DNA of 64,000 nt, taken from Burkholderiales bacterium. GTDB lineage: Bacteria > Pseudomonadota > Gammaproteobacteria > Burkholderiales > Burkholderiaceae. The notes below the pieces were generated by a model. That model had not been told where the DNA came from, ran no database searches, and worked only from the letters and a program-made list of their open reading frames with translations. Within the stretch, counting starts at the first letter, position 1, and the number at the start of each line of letters is the position of its first letter. Below, piece after piece: positions 47,878-57,202 of the stretch. Made by a program: the position numbers and the translations under genes. Location of the stretch: the NCBI GenBank assembly GCA_021287185.1, contig JAJTAZ010000017.1, positions 1-64,000 of the forward strand, in the 5' to 3' direction.

Positions 47878-49479
47878 TTACGCCTGAACAGCGGGTATTG
47901 CCTTGCGTAGATACGCCGCAAAAAAACCATCGGTCTGATGCAGATGCGGTAGCAACTGTAAACAACCATCGCGCTCCGCTGATTCTGGCACAATGATTTT
48001 TTGCGTTGCCAAAACCTCGCGTGCTGCGACCAATTCAAATTCAGGATGCGCCGCCACAAACGCTCTTACAATCTCTTGATTTTCATTGGGCAACACGCTG
48101 CAGGTCGCATACACCAGCGTACCACCTGCTTTGACCAAGCGCGCCGCCGACTCCAGAATACTGGCTTGCACTTGAACCAAACGCGCCACACTGTCCACGC
48201 CATGCCGCCATTTCAAATCAGGATTGCGACGCAAGGTACCCAAACCACTGCACGGCGCATCGACCAAAACGCGGTCAAACTTGCCCGCGAGGCGTTTGAC
48301 ACGAATGTCTTTTTCACTGTCAATCGCAATCGCCTGCACATTCGACAACCCACTGCGCGCCAAGCGTGGTTTGAGTTTGGCCAAACGGTGCGCAGCAATG
48401 TCAAACGCGTACAATCGACCCGTGTTGCGCATCATGGCGCCAATCGCCAAAGTTTTGCCACCCGCGCCCGCACAAAAGTCGGCCACCATTTCACCGCGTT
48501 TGGCACCCAACAAATGTGTGAGCAATTGACTGCCTTCATCCTGCACCTCAATCGCACCTGTGGTGAATACATCCAATTTTTGCAAAGCAGGTTTTTTCGG
48601 TAAACGCAAACCCAAGGGCGCGAATGCACAAACAGCCGATTCAATACCTGCGTGCTCGAAGGCGATTTGCACGGCTTCGCGCGAGGATTTAATTGTATTG
48701 ACTCGAATGTCCAAAGGCGCGGATTGATTCAATGCCTCGGTCAATTTCAAAGTTTCGTCTTCACCATACGCGCCGACCAAAGCAGCAAACCATTCATCAG
48801 GTAAATTGCTGCGCACTGCGGCAGGCAAATCGTGAATCGGGGCTTTGAGCGTTTCAGTCACCCACGCAAATTCTTCCTCAGGGATTGCCGCTTGCAAACT
48901 GTTCATATCGACCACTTTTTGCGCCGCGAGCAACACCAAGCGTCGCTCCAACGCACCCATGCCTGTTTGCGCCAAATGCGCCAAAACGCGGCGGTGGCGC
49001 AACACCGCATACACGGTTTCCGCCACAATGTGACGGTCACGTGCGCCCAGCTCTTTGTGGGCACGCAAGAACATTGACACCTGTTTGTCGGCAGCAGCGT
49101 CAAATTTCAACACATCCATCAGCAAAATTTGCGCACACCACAGGCATTGCGCCAAACGCTTGCCTGAGTCCTGCGAGGCTTCGATTTTCGGAACGCTTGC
49201 ACTGGCATCGGTTTTGGCTTTGCCACGGGTACGTGAACTTTTGGCTGTGTCCGAATCGCGTGTATTTTGTGTGTCTTGCGCTTGCGCCATTTGCAAGGCT
49301 TTTTGACGCGCTGCCAAAGCGACCGAGCTCATTGCCACGCCGTCCGCGCGTATCACCACACCGCCCGCCGTTACAATTGATTGCGCCCGTGCTTTTTGTT
49401 CTTTTTGTGCCAATTCAGCCGCCAAGCGTTCTTTTTTACTGGGCTTTTTGCTGTAGGACTTTTTCTTCACTTCACTCAT
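47878..49479 (-). CDS. rsmB: RsmB-like 16S rRNA (cytosine-5) methyltransferase with a basic N-terminal extension
   Basis: SAM-dependent m5C methyltransferase, RsmB/NOP family. About 105 N-terminal residues are low-complexity, Lys/Ala/Gln-rich (KKKSYSKKPSKKERLAAEL), not part of the usual enzyme. Next come the NusB-like region (about 115-230) and the Rossmann domain with DAPCSGLGTLRRNPD and the second catalytic Cys in YATCSVLPNENQ. 533 residues in all, about 100 longer than E. coli RsmB. RsmB is the most likely assignment but a specific target base cannot be proven. Confidence 0.9.
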   Translation of the reverse strand: MSEVKKKSYSKKPSKKERLAAELAQKEQKARAQSIVTAGGVVIRADGVAMSSVALAARQKALQMAQAQDTQNTRDSDTAKSSRTRGKAKTDASASVPKIEASQDSGKRLAQCLWCAQILLMDVLKFDAAADKQVSMFLRAHKELGARDRHIVAETVYAVLRHRRVLAHLAQTGMGALERRLVLLAAQKVVDMNSLQAAIPEEEFAWVTETLKAPIHDLPAAVRSNLPDEWFAALVGAYGEDETLKLTEALNQSAPLDIRVNTIKSSREAVQIAFEHAGIESAVCAFAPLGLRLPKKPALQKLDVFTTGAIEVQDEGSQLLTHLLGAKRGEMVADFCAGAGGKTLAIGAMMRNTGRLYAFDIAAHRLAKLKPRLARSGLSNVQAIAIDSEKDIRVKRLAGKFDRVLVDAPCSGLGTLRRNPDLKWRHGVDSVARLVQVQASILESAARLVKAGGTLVYATCSVLPNENQEIVRAFVAAHPEFELVAAREVLATQKIIVPESAERDGCLQLLPHLHQTDGFFAAYLRKAIPAVQA

Positions 49480-49509
49480 TGTATTCTTTCAATTGCACAC
49501 CATTGTGCT

Positions 49510-50172
49510 TCAGGATGCGTCATTGGCAAACACCGTTTGCGAAACCACACCCAATTTCGGATGCAAACGGATGCCCGCCTCATCCCAAATCAAACCACCG
49601 TGCACAAACCATTCGACCACTTGCGGGTAAATGATGTGCTCGGTTTTCAAAACCCGCGCCGCCAATGTATCCGCATCATCATCCGCCAACACAGGTACAC
49701 ACGACTGCATCACGATTGGTCCGTGGTCAAGTTCAGCGGTCACACCATGCACGGTCGCGCCGTGGACTTTCACACCCGCTTTCAACGCTTGTTCATGCGT
49801 GTGCAAACCTTTGAAATTTGGCAAAATCGATGGGTGAATGTTGAACATTCTGCGTGCGTAATGATTCGTAAACGCAGGGGTTAGAATGCGCATAAAACCC
49901 GCCAACACCACCAAGTCAGGTGCAAATGCGTCAATTCGTTTCATCAATTCGGCATCATACGCCTCGCGATTAGCAAAATCCTTGTGGCTCAAAAACACAG
50001 TTGGGATGCCTTGCTCGGCAGCATACGCCAAACCACCCGCATCGGCGCGATTGCTCACCACTGCCGCAACCCGCGCCACGCCCTGCGCCTGCCATGCGTT
50101 TTTCCGTGCGTGCTCGACGATGGCTTTCATATTGCTGCCACCGCCTGAAATTAAAATCACAATATTTTTCAC
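49510..50172 (-). CDS. purN: Phosphoribosylglycinamide formyltransferase
   Basis: Transfers formyl from 10-formyl-THF to GAR in purine synthesis. LISGGGSNMKAIVEHA binds GAR phosphate; the catalytic triad Asn/His/Asp lies in FNIHPSILPNF and ELDHGPIVMQ. Start is probably GTG at 50172 (MKNIVILISG) with a GGGTG SD; a GTG two codons upstream is the alternative. 220 residues. Confidence 0.96.
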   Translation of the reverse strand: MKNIVILISGGGSNMKAIVEHARKNAWQAQGVARVAAVVSNRADAGGLAYAAEQGIPTVFLSHKDFANREAYDAELMKRIDAFAPDLVVLAGFMRILTPAFTNHYARRMFNIHPSILPNFKGLHTHEQALKAGVKVHGATVHGVTAELDHGPIVMQSCVPVLADDDADTLAARVLKTEHIIYPQVVEWFVHGGLIWDEAGIRLHPKLGVVSQTVFANDAS

Positions 50173-50267
50173 AAACACCCCAGATATTTAAGGTCGCATT
50201 GTACCGTAAAAGCCTCATACAAAATGCTCGAGCCACAGTTCAGACCTCCAAGCACAATCAATAAAAG

Positions 50268-50732
50268 TTATTCTTGCTCAGGATGATAGGGTGATATCCA
50301 CCGCTCAACAAACAAACCCCTTGCCCTTGCTTTAACAAGCGCTTCCTCGCTCACTGATGGAACTCCTACGTACATATAAAAATCATATCCAACATGAACA
50401 AACACTTCATCACTTTCGATTCGACACCAATACTCATTTCTCAATATGGATTTTATAACTGGCTTTAACTGCTCAATAGAAATTGATTCACCTTCTTTAA
50501 AAGGACTTTTATTTTGAGAATTCCCTAACCCAAATAATTTTAAATGACTAATTTTTGCCTCTTTTACAAATTCATATGCTGTTTCAAGATATGCACTTTC
50601 AACAATTTCATACTCTTGTAGAGTCACATTCTTTCCTACCTCGCCGAAATCTGTCCACTCCTCCGTTATTAAGTAATGCCCTTTTTTGTTCCGATTTTTA
50701 GGATTGTACTTAGTTACTCTAAACTCAAGCAT
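50268..50732 (-). CDS. Unknown AT-rich gene behind the rsmI-like gene
   Basis: 154 residues with MLEFRVTKYNPKNRNKKGHY, EEWTDFGEVG, EYWCRIESDEVFVHVGYDFYMYVG and a Pro/His-rich C-terminus. The VHVGYDFYMYVGVP stretch resembles small proteins seen with polymorphic toxin loci, but I cannot name a family. ATG at 50732 comes two bases after the rsmI-like stop, and its GGAGG SD lies inside the last two codons of that gene. No signal peptide. The DNA is AT-rich compared with both neighbours. Confidence 0.78.
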   Translation of the reverse strand: MLEFRVTKYNPKNRNKKGHYLITEEWTDFGEVGKNVTLQEYEIVESAYLETAYEFVKEAKISHLKLFGLGNSQNKSPFKEGESISIEQLKPVIKSILRNEYWCRIESDEVFVHVGYDFYMYVGVPSVSEEALVKARARGLFVERWISPYHPEQE

Positions 50733-50734
50733 AT

Positions 50735-51487
50735 TTAACCTCCCAAAAACAAAAACATCGTTGGGCGTTTGTTCAAATCAGTCATTTCCGCACCCCCTGA
50801 TTTGAGCGACTTTTGCCATTCGCCCACAGTTTGGGTGCGCAACCATTCTGTCGGCAAGGTCAAATCCGCGCCAACGCACAGACGTGTATTGGGCTGCAAG
50901 GTTTTAAGCAAGGTTTCGAACAGTTGCATATTGCGATACGGCGTTTCAATGAACATTTGCGTTTGTGCGTGAACTTTCGACTCTTGCTCCAAGCGTTTGA
51001 TTTCTTTGGATTTTTGCGCAGCGTCTATGGGCAAATAACCGTGAAAGGCGAATTTTTGCCCATTCAAACCGCTGCCCATCAACGCCAGCAATATCGATGA
51101 CGGCCCAACCAGTGGCACCACGCGCACGCCCGCCCGATGCGCCGTCTCAACCAAACGCGCCCCTGGGTCAGCCACGGCAGGACAGCCCGCATCACTGAGC
51201 AAGCCCAAGTTGTGCCCTGCCAACACAGGCGCAAGCAGTTGTTTGACCGCATCATCAGGCGTTTTGACATTCAATTCGCTGATGTGCAATTCCTGCAAAG
51301 GGGTTTGTGTACCCACTGCTTTGAGAAACTGGCGTGCGACTTTTGCCGTCTCAACCACAAAGTAATTGCATTCGTGAACGATGGTTTGCACTTGCGTCGG
51401 CAACACCGCATTGAGCGTATCGTGGTTGATGTCAATCGGTGAACTCAGGGTGTTGGGAATGAGATAAAGTGTGCCGAGTTGACTCAT
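50735..51487 (-). CDS. RsmI-like SAM-dependent methyltransferase
   Basis: 250 residues of the tetrapyrrole-methylase fold, with LSDAGCPAVADPGARLV and VGPSSILLALMGSGLNG as the family's SAM- and substrate-binding motifs; FIETPYRNMQLF further on. It lacks the roughly 40-residue C-terminal extension of RsmI and the LSDAGTP motif is varied (GCPAV). It may methylate 16S rRNA C1402 like RsmI, or another target. It overlaps maf by four bases (ATGA). Confidence 0.88.
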   Translation of the reverse strand: MSQLGTLYLIPNTLSSPIDINHDTLNAVLPTQVQTIVHECNYFVVETAKVARQFLKAVGTQTPLQELHISELNVKTPDDAVKQLLAPVLAGHNLGLLSDAGCPAVADPGARLVETAHRAGVRVVPLVGPSSILLALMGSGLNGQKFAFHGYLPIDAAQKSKEIKRLEQESKVHAQTQMFIETPYRNMQLFETLLKTLQPNTRLCVGADLTLPTEWLRTQTVGEWQKSLKSGGAEMTDLNKRPTMFLFLGG

Positions 51488-52092
51488 GACGCGCCACCAT
51501 ATAAATTCACCCCCGCCTTGCGCAACATATCCGTGAGCGCAATCAAAGGCAAACCAATCAAAGCTGTGGGATCATCCGACTCGACTTTTTCTAAAATCGT
51601 AATCCCCAAGGCTTCAACCTTGGCACTGCCCGCACAATCATAGGGCTGCTCGATGCGCAAATACGCGCTCAACTCGTCATCGGGCAAATCGCGAAACGTC
51701 GCGCGGGTGATGACGTTGCGCGCATCAACGCTGTCATTGCACGCATCATACAAACACAACGCACTGTGAAACAGCACGGTTTGTCCGCGCATGGCTTGCA
51801 GCTGCGCCAGTGCTTTATCAAAGCCCCCCGCTTTGCCGATTTGCTCGCCATTGACCGTTGCCACCTGATCTGCGCCAATGATGAACGCGTTAGGATGGGT
51901 TTGCGCGATGTGGCGCGCTTTGGCCACTGCCAAACGCAACGCAGTTTCAGGTGGGGTTTCGCCTGCCAAAGGTATTTCGTCTATACGAGGACTGACCACG
52001 GTGAATGGTAAACGCAGACGTTGCAACAACTCACGTCGATACGGTGAGGACGAGCCCAATATGAGTTGTAAAGTGGATGGTGAATTTTTCAA
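51484..52092 (-). CDS. yceF: Maf/YceF-type nucleotide pyrophosphatase
   Basis: 202 residues. SSSPYRRELLQRL is the phosphate-binding motif, and GADQVA (rather than GADTVV) places it with the YceF subfamily, reported to hydrolyse 7-methyl-GTP. Start is TTG at 52092, with an AGAGG SD six bases before it, and overlaps the rsmI-like gene. The gap to divergent yceD is 54 bases. Confidence 0.9.
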   Translation of the reverse strand: MKNSPSTLQLILGSSSPYRRELLQRLRLPFTVVSPRIDEIPLAGETPPETALRLAVAKARHIAQTHPNAFIIGADQVATVNGEQIGKAGGFDKALAQLQAMRGQTVLFHSALCLYDACNDSVDARNVITRATFRDLPDDELSAYLRIEQPYDCAGSAKVEALGITILEKVESDDPTALIGLPLIALTDMLRKAGVNLYGGAS

Positions 52093-52146
52093 TCTGAACC
52101 TCTGTTATAATTTGCGCAATTTTAATGACCCATATTATCTCAGATT

Positions 52147-52659
52147 ATGACTTCTTCTATTCAAGACATTGATGTATTCGCGCTGTGCAAGGAGCATGCC
52201 AGCGTTCAAGGTCAGCTGCCTTTGAGCGCACTATCACGCCTGCATGGCGATTTAATCCACACCACAGACGCGGTCAGTTACCACGTGAGTGGCTCGGTAG
52301 ATGATGAACATCGTTATCTGCTGCATTTGAGCATCACGGGTACGCTGCCGATGAATTGCCAGCGTTGCGCTGAGGAATTGTCACACCCGTTACTGGTGGA
52401 CAATACCTTACAATTGGTGCATACAGAAGCCGAGTTGGACGATGAGGAAGAAGAACTAAACGCCATCATGTCGGGCAAAGCGGAGATTGAAAAAATTGTC
52501 GGTAGTAAAAACTATGACTTATTAAACCTGCTCGAAGACGAAATCATTCTTTCTTTACCGATAGTGATTGCGCATGAGGTGTGCGAACAAACGTTGCCAA
52601 CCTCTGTTGGAGAAAAAGTGTCGCCTTTTGATGCACTCATGACACTCAAAAACAAATAA
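52147..52659 (+). CDS. yceD: YceD (DUF177) protein, 23S rRNA accumulation
   Basis: 170 residues of the DUF177 family, with MNCQRCAEEL near 75-84 and a long acidic stretch (EAELDDEEEELNAI) following. The family is needed for proper 23S rRNA accumulation in E. coli. It precedes rpmF and plsX, the universal arrangement. A TATAAT at 52106-52111 may be its -10. No obvious SD before the ATG. Confidence 0.93.
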   Translation: MTSSIQDIDVFALCKEHASVQGQLPLSALSRLHGDLIHTTDAVSYHVSGSVDDEHRYLLHLSITGTLPMNCQRCAEELSHPLLVDNTLQLVHTEAELDDEEEELNAIMSGKAEIEKIVGSKNYDLLNLLEDEIILSLPIVIAHEVCEQTLPTSVGEKVSPFDALMTLKNK

Positions 52660-52693
52660 TTCATTGAAATTCCAATGTTTTTTACACAGTGAC

Positions 52694-52722
52694 TTGGCAA
52701 AAACATAAAACTCGCCTATAAT
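52694..52722 (+). promoter_or_regulatory. rpmF promoter
   Basis: TTGGCA (52694-52699), exactly 17 bases, TATAAT (52717-52722). A near-consensus promoter in the gap between yceD and rpmF; expected for a highly expressed ribosomal protein gene. Confidence 0.8.
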
Positions 52723-52785
52723 CTTCCATTCTGTATTTTATGTACTGGTACCAACGTACCCATTAGGGCTTCAGGAGCAATAATC

Positions 52786-52968
52786 ATGGCTGTTCAACAA
52801 AACAAAAAATCACCTTCAAAACGCGGTATGCACCGTTCACACGACTTTATCACAGGTCCTGCAACCGCAATCGAACCTGTAACGGGTGAAGTTCACTTGC
52901 GTCACCACATCAGCCCAAATGGCTTTTACCGTGGTAAAAAAGTGATTAAAACCAAAAACGACGAATAA
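52786..52968 (+). CDS. rpmF: 50S ribosomal protein L32
   Basis: 60 residues beginning [19 protein letters not shown], the L32 signature, with a basic C-terminal part. It lacks the CxxC pair of zinc-binding L32, the normal state in proteobacteria. GGAG SD. Strong promoter upstream, plsX downstream after a terminator-like hairpin. Confidence 0.97.
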   Translation: MAVQQNKKSPSKRGMHRSHDFITGPATAIEPVTGEVHLRHHISPNGFYRGKKVIKTKNDE

Positions 52969-53020
52969 TTCAGCGCACCGTAAGGTGTATTGTATTTTGC
53001 GTCCAACACCGACATAATGA

Positions 53021-53046
53021 AGCTGGTTAACCCAGCTTTTTGTCGT
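53021..53046 (+). terminator. Hairpin between rpmF and plsX
   Basis: AAGCTGG, loop TTAAC, CCAGCTT followed by TTTGTCGTTTT. A short intrinsic terminator that probably adjusts rpmF and plsX expression. Confidence 0.65.
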
Positions 53047-53069
53047 TTTGAAATCAATCCTTTTTCTGA

Positions 53070-54104
53070 ATGAGTATGAGCGAAAATCAAACCACCATAG
53101 CAGTCGATGTGATGGGCGGAGACCACGGTTTATCTGTGACTTTGCCTGCCTGTGCCGAATTTTTGCGCACGCATTCTGACGCACGATTACTGTTGGTAGG
53201 TGAGCAAAGTGTCATTCAAAAAGAGTTGCCTCATTACAAATTGACATTGTCTGAGCGTTGCCAAATCGTCCACGCCTCCGAAATCATTGAGATGGATGAG
53301 GCGGTTGAAACCGCCTTGCGCCGAAAAAAAGACTCTTCCATGCGCATCGCCATCAACCAAGTCAAAGACGGTCACGCACACGCGGTTGTCTCCGCAGGCA
53401 ATACAGGTGCGCTCATGGCGATTGCCCGCTTTGTGCTCAAAACCTTGGATGGTATTGACCGCCCTGCGATTGCCTCAATCATGCCGAACATGGACGAAAC
53501 GGGCACGGTGGTATTGGACTTGGGCGCAAATGTGGACTGTACCGCCGAGCATTTACAACAGTTCGCTTTGATGGGTTCATCCTTGGTCGCTGCGACCATG
53601 GAGCATGCCACCGCAAGCAATCCGCGCGTTGGCTTGCTCAATATCGGACACGAAGACATCAAAGGCAATGAATTGGTTAAAGCCGCTGGCGAACTGCTCA
53701 AACAAACCCCGATTAACTTCATTGGCAATGTTGAAGGCAATCAAATATTCACGGGCGGCGCGGATGTCATCGTCTGTGACGGCTTTGTCGGCAATGTCTT
53801 GCTCAAAACTTCGGAAGGCTTGAGCCAAATGGTGCGCCAACGCCTTACCCATGAGTTTAAAAAATCCATCTGGCGTAAACTCACCGCCATCTTTGCCCTG
53901 CCCGCAATCAATGGTTTCAAACGCCGCGTGGACAATCGTCCATTTAACGGCGCGGCTTTGTTAGGCTTGCGCGGCGTGGTAATTAAAAGCCATGGCGGCG
54001 CGGACAGCTACGCGTTTGGCTTTGCCCTGCAACGCGCTTACAACGCGGTGGCGCACGATATGCTTGCCAAAACCACGGCGATGCTGGGGCAGATTCATCA
54101 ATAA
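53070..54104 (+). CDS. plsX: Phosphate acyltransferase PlsX
   Basis: Makes acyl-phosphate from acyl-ACP for phospholipid synthesis. [14 protein letters not shown] at about 11-24 and [14 protein letters not shown] are hallmarks, and [15 protein letters not shown] a further conserved block. 344 residues; a second ATG at 53076 also possible. fabH, the usual next gene, is absent; a minus-strand ParA-like gene follows instead. Confidence 0.96.
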   Translation: MSMSENQTTIAVDVMGGDHGLSVTLPACAEFLRTHSDARLLLVGEQSVIQKELPHYKLTLSERCQIVHASEIIEMDEAVETALRRKKDSSMRIAINQVKDGHAHAVVSAGNTGALMAIARFVLKTLDGIDRPAIASIMPNMDETGTVVLDLGANVDCTAEHLQQFALMGSSLVAATMEHATASNPRVGLLNIGHEDIKGNELVKAAGELLKQTPINFIGNVEGNQIFTGGADVIVCDGFVGNVLLKTSEGLSQMVRQRLTHEFKKSIWRKLTAIFALPAINGFKRRVDNRPFNGAALLGLRGVVIKSHGGADSYAFGFALQRAYNAVAHDMLAKTTAMLGQIHQ

Positions 54105-54120
54105 TGGATTTATGAGGAAA

Positions 54121-55164
54121 TTACAGCGTAACTATAACGTTGTTTACATCCTCAACCAATGGTGTTATTTGCGAATTATTCGCTTGAGTTTCATTTCCAT
54201 AAATTGTGTATTTTGCCTGCCGAAGTTTACTGAGCGGTAAGCCTTCGTGATTCATAATTGAAGCCAATGTATTTCCGTCTTTAACATTGCAAACCCTATC
54301 CCCCATCAACTCAGTAAAAAGCTCTGGATATTCGCGACTAATTTTGTCCGCTAATTTGCCTATAGTATCCACATGGGCTTGAAACGCTTTAGCCGCATCT
54401 TTCAGATGTGAGCGCGAACGATTTAACACAAACAAATGCACTTTTGGTAAAACAATCGCGTTATCTTTCGCATTTGCATTAAACGCCATAAAAATATCAT
54501 CTTCCAAATGATATTTAGCATCTAACGAAACGCCAAATATGAGTTTAAACAAATTTGTAATGCCACGAATCGAAGCGGCATCGGCAGTACACGGTACAAT
54601 AACTCGATTCGCAGCAATGACCGCCATCTCTGTATAGTTGGCAAAACTCGGATTGCAATCAATAAAAAACACCTGTTTTCGCTTGTTTGTTTCTTTCTTT
54701 TGCTCAAAAGATTCAATTAAGTCCGAAAGTAGGTAACGGCTTTTTTTCCACGCACCTCTTTCAGGTGCATTTCCTAAATAATTAATGATGGTGGAACAAA
54801 TATCTAAATCAACATCCCCTGGGAGCAAAAATAAGTTCGTGGGCATGTTTGGATTCGATGTCGCAGCTTGGACAAAATAACTTGCCTCAGTACCTAATCT
54901 ATTTGAACGAGATTTTTCGTAACGCTCTTTTATATACCCAGCGATTGTTACATTGTTTTCTCTATATTTTCCTAATTGCTCTTCACCCTTGCCATTTCCG
55001 CCCAAAATCATTTCCGAGACGTTAGATTGTGGACACGCATCAACCACCACAATATCTTCATCAGGGTGCTGTATTGCATATTCCACAGCAAGAACATACG
55101 TTAAAAAAGTTTTTCCAACGCCACCCTTATTGTTCCATATTAAGTATTTTGAATTCTGAGACAT
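54121..55164 (-). CDS. Orphan ParA-family ATPase
   Basis: 347 residues starting with a deviant Walker A, WNNKGGVGKTFLTYVLAVEY, followed by VVVDACPQSNVSEM (switch), VFFIDCNPSFANY (Walker B) and a C-terminal extension longer than that of chromosomal ParA/Soj. AT-rich relative to its neighbours. No ParB, no parS-like repeats and no plasmid genes are next to it; it stands alone, convergent with plsX and divergent from mutL. Similar stand-alone ParA-like proteins occur in mobile islands, but its function is unknown. Confidence 0.85.
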   Translation of the reverse strand: MSQNSKYLIWNNKGGVGKTFLTYVLAVEYAIQHPDEDIVVVDACPQSNVSEMILGGNGKGEEQLGKYRENNVTIAGYIKERYEKSRSNRLGTEASYFVQAATSNPNMPTNLFLLPGDVDLDICSTIINYLGNAPERGAWKKSRYLLSDLIESFEQKKETNKRKQVFFIDCNPSFANYTEMAVIAANRVIVPCTADAASIRGITNLFKLIFGVSLDAKYHLEDDIFMAFNANAKDNAIVLPKVHLFVLNRSRSHLKDAAKAFQAHVDTIGKLADKISREYPELFTELMGDRVCNVKDGNTLASIMNHEGLPLSKLRQAKYTIYGNETQANNSQITPLVEDVNNVIVTL

Positions 55165-55308
55165 AATGCCACCTTATCAAATATAGTTATCATGCGTGCA
55201 TTGTACACCAATTGTGGACGTAAATATCCAAGCACTATCCCAAATCACCTCTCAAAAACCAAGTTAAAATACACATATTTTCATCCGCAACTTCAACCAC
55301 CCCCAATT

Positions 55309-57177
55309 ATGAAAATCCGCCTCGCACCCCAGCGCGACATCCTCCAGCTGCCCGACCCACTCATCAGCCAAATTGCCGCTGGCGAGGTGGTCGAGCGTCC
55401 TGCCTCGGTGGTCAAGGAGTTGTTGGAAAACGCTTTGGACGCGGGCGCGACCGACATCACGTTGCGACTCATCGACGGGGGTAAAACTCTGATCGAACTC
55501 TCTGACAATGGCTGCGGCATTCTCGCCGAGCAATTGCCACTGGCGGTCACCCGCCACGCCACCAGTAAAATTCGCTCACTCGATGAGCTCGAGCACGTCG
55601 AGTCTATGGGCTTTCGCGGTGAGGCACTGGCATCCATCGCCTCGGTCGCGCGCATGCGCTTGACCAGTCGCACGGACGCGGATGCGCACGCATCGAGTAT
55701 CGATAATCACAGCGGGGTGTGGGCAATCACTGCCACGGCAGGCGGCTTGGGTACGCGCATTGAGGTCGCCGATGTGTACCACAGCACGCCTGCACGGCGT
55801 AAGTTTCTCAAAACCGATGCAACCGAGTTCGCGCATTGCTCCGAGGTGTTCACGCGCATTGCGCTGGCGAATCCGCACTGCACGTTTAAACTGTTTCATC
55901 AAAATAAAGTCAGTGCTCACTACCCAGCGACCGATTGGGAAAATCGCATCTCAGATATTTTGGCAAGCACTTTGCCCGAGCATTGCATTTGGGTGAACGA
56001 GACTTCGGGCGAATTCAAACTCACGGGCATGATTTTTCCCGCCGATGCGGCGCGGGCGCGCGCCGACACGCAATATGCGTATGTGAACCAGCGTTATGTG
56101 CGCGACAAGGTGGTCAGCCACGCCATTCGCGCCTCCTACGCCGATGTGCTGCACCATCAGCGTCACCCTGCGTATGTGTTGTTCCTCGATGTACCTGCGA
56201 GCAGTGTCGATGTCAATGTGCATCCCGCGAAAACCGAAGTTCGTTTTCGCGATAGTGGCACAGTGCATCAATTCATTACCCACAGTTTGAAAAAAGCTTT
56301 GGCGCAAACCGCGAGTGGGCGGATTGTTTCAATAAAGCCTGAGCAAAATCCACCCACTGCGCCAAGTGTGTCTGCACGCACAGATTTAACGGTGGACAAG
56401 GTTTTGGATGTGCCACAGCCACCCATCCCACCATCTGCACACACTGCACCCGCAACATTTCCAAGCCAACAACGCACCTTGCCATTGGCGCAAAATGTAC
56501 GCAGTTATTTGGACTTATTGCGTGCTGAACCGCAACCCGAGCGATTTGCGCCGCCTGCTGAATCTGCCAAAAACCATGACAGCAGTGAGCACCCACTTGG
56601 CTTTGCGCTCGCGCAAATTCACGGGGTTTATATACTGGCGCAAAACGCGCAGGGTGCGGTGCTGGTCGATATGCACGCGGCACACGAGCGGATTGTGTAT
56701 GAACATTTGAAAGTTGCCTTGGATACGCAGTCTTTGGCCAAACAGGATTTATTGATACCGCTGGCGTTTTCTGCCAATGCTTTGGAGTTGGCGACTTTGT
56801 CCGAACCCGAAGTGCCTGAAGTGTTGAATCAAATTGGCTTGAATTTATCGACTCTTGGCATCGGTGAGATCGCGATTCGCAGCGTGCCCGCACTCATCAA
56901 ACAAGCCGATGCGATTGCATTGGCACGGGCGGTTTTGGCGGACATTGCGCAACTCGGCGCATCGCACGTTTTGACCGAGAAGCGCAATGAATTGCTCGGT
57001 ACGCTGGCTTGCCACGGCGCGGTGCGCGCCAATCGGCAACTGACTTTGCCTGAAATGAACCAACTGCTGCGCGATATGGAAGCGACCGAGCGTGCCAATC
57101 AATGCAACCACGGTCGCCCAACTTGGATACAGTTGTCGATGAAAGAATTGGATGCACTGTTTATGCGTGGGCAGTGA
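55309..57177 (+). CDS. mutL: DNA mismatch repair protein MutL
   Basis: 622 residues. The GHKL ATPase carries ENALDAGATD, SDNGCGI, GFRGEAL and ATSKI; a Pro/Ala-rich linker (about 350-420) leads to a C-terminal domain with VDMHAAHERIVYE, the endonuclease motif DxHA-x2-E-x4-E. An endonuclease MutL fits organisms without MutH. I chose ATG 55309 (MKIRLAPQR); the frame is open for 39 codons before it, including the promoter region. Confidence 0.96.
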   Translation: MKIRLAPQRDILQLPDPLISQIAAGEVVERPASVVKELLENALDAGATDITLRLIDGGKTLIELSDNGCGILAEQLPLAVTRHATSKIRSLDELEHVESMGFRGEALASIASVARMRLTSRTDADAHASSIDNHSGVWAITATAGGLGTRIEVADVYHSTPARRKFLKTDATEFAHCSEVFTRIALANPHCTFKLFHQNKVSAHYPATDWENRISDILASTLPEHCIWVNETSGEFKLTGMIFPADAARARADTQYAYVNQRYVRDKVVSHAIRASYADVLHHQRHPAYVLFLDVPASSVDVNVHPAKTEVRFRDSGTVHQFITHSLKKALAQTASGRIVSIKPEQNPPTAPSVSARTDLTVDKVLDVPQPPIPPSAHTAPATFPSQQRTLPLAQNVRSYLDLLRAEPQPERFAPPAESAKNHDSSEHPLGFALAQIHGVYILAQNAQGAVLVDMHAAHERIVYEHLKVALDTQSLAKQDLLIPLAFSANALELATLSEPEVPEVLNQIGLNLSTLGIGEIAIRSVPALIKQADAIALARAVLADIAQLGASHVLTEKRNELLGTLACHGAVRANRQLTLPEMNQLLRDMEATERANQCNHGRPTWIQLSMKELDALFMRGQ

Positions 57178-57202
57178 GAGTTTTGAGTTTTCAGAACAAC
57201 AA

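Noticed and set aside
48885..49634. 249-codon plus-strand frame over rsmB and purN
   Set aside because: Antisense shadow crossing two confirmed genes and their junction; no family-like sequence.
54121..55164. Chromosomal parAB partition locus
   Set aside because: No parB or parS-like palindromes nearby, and the P-loop protein is too divergent and isolated.
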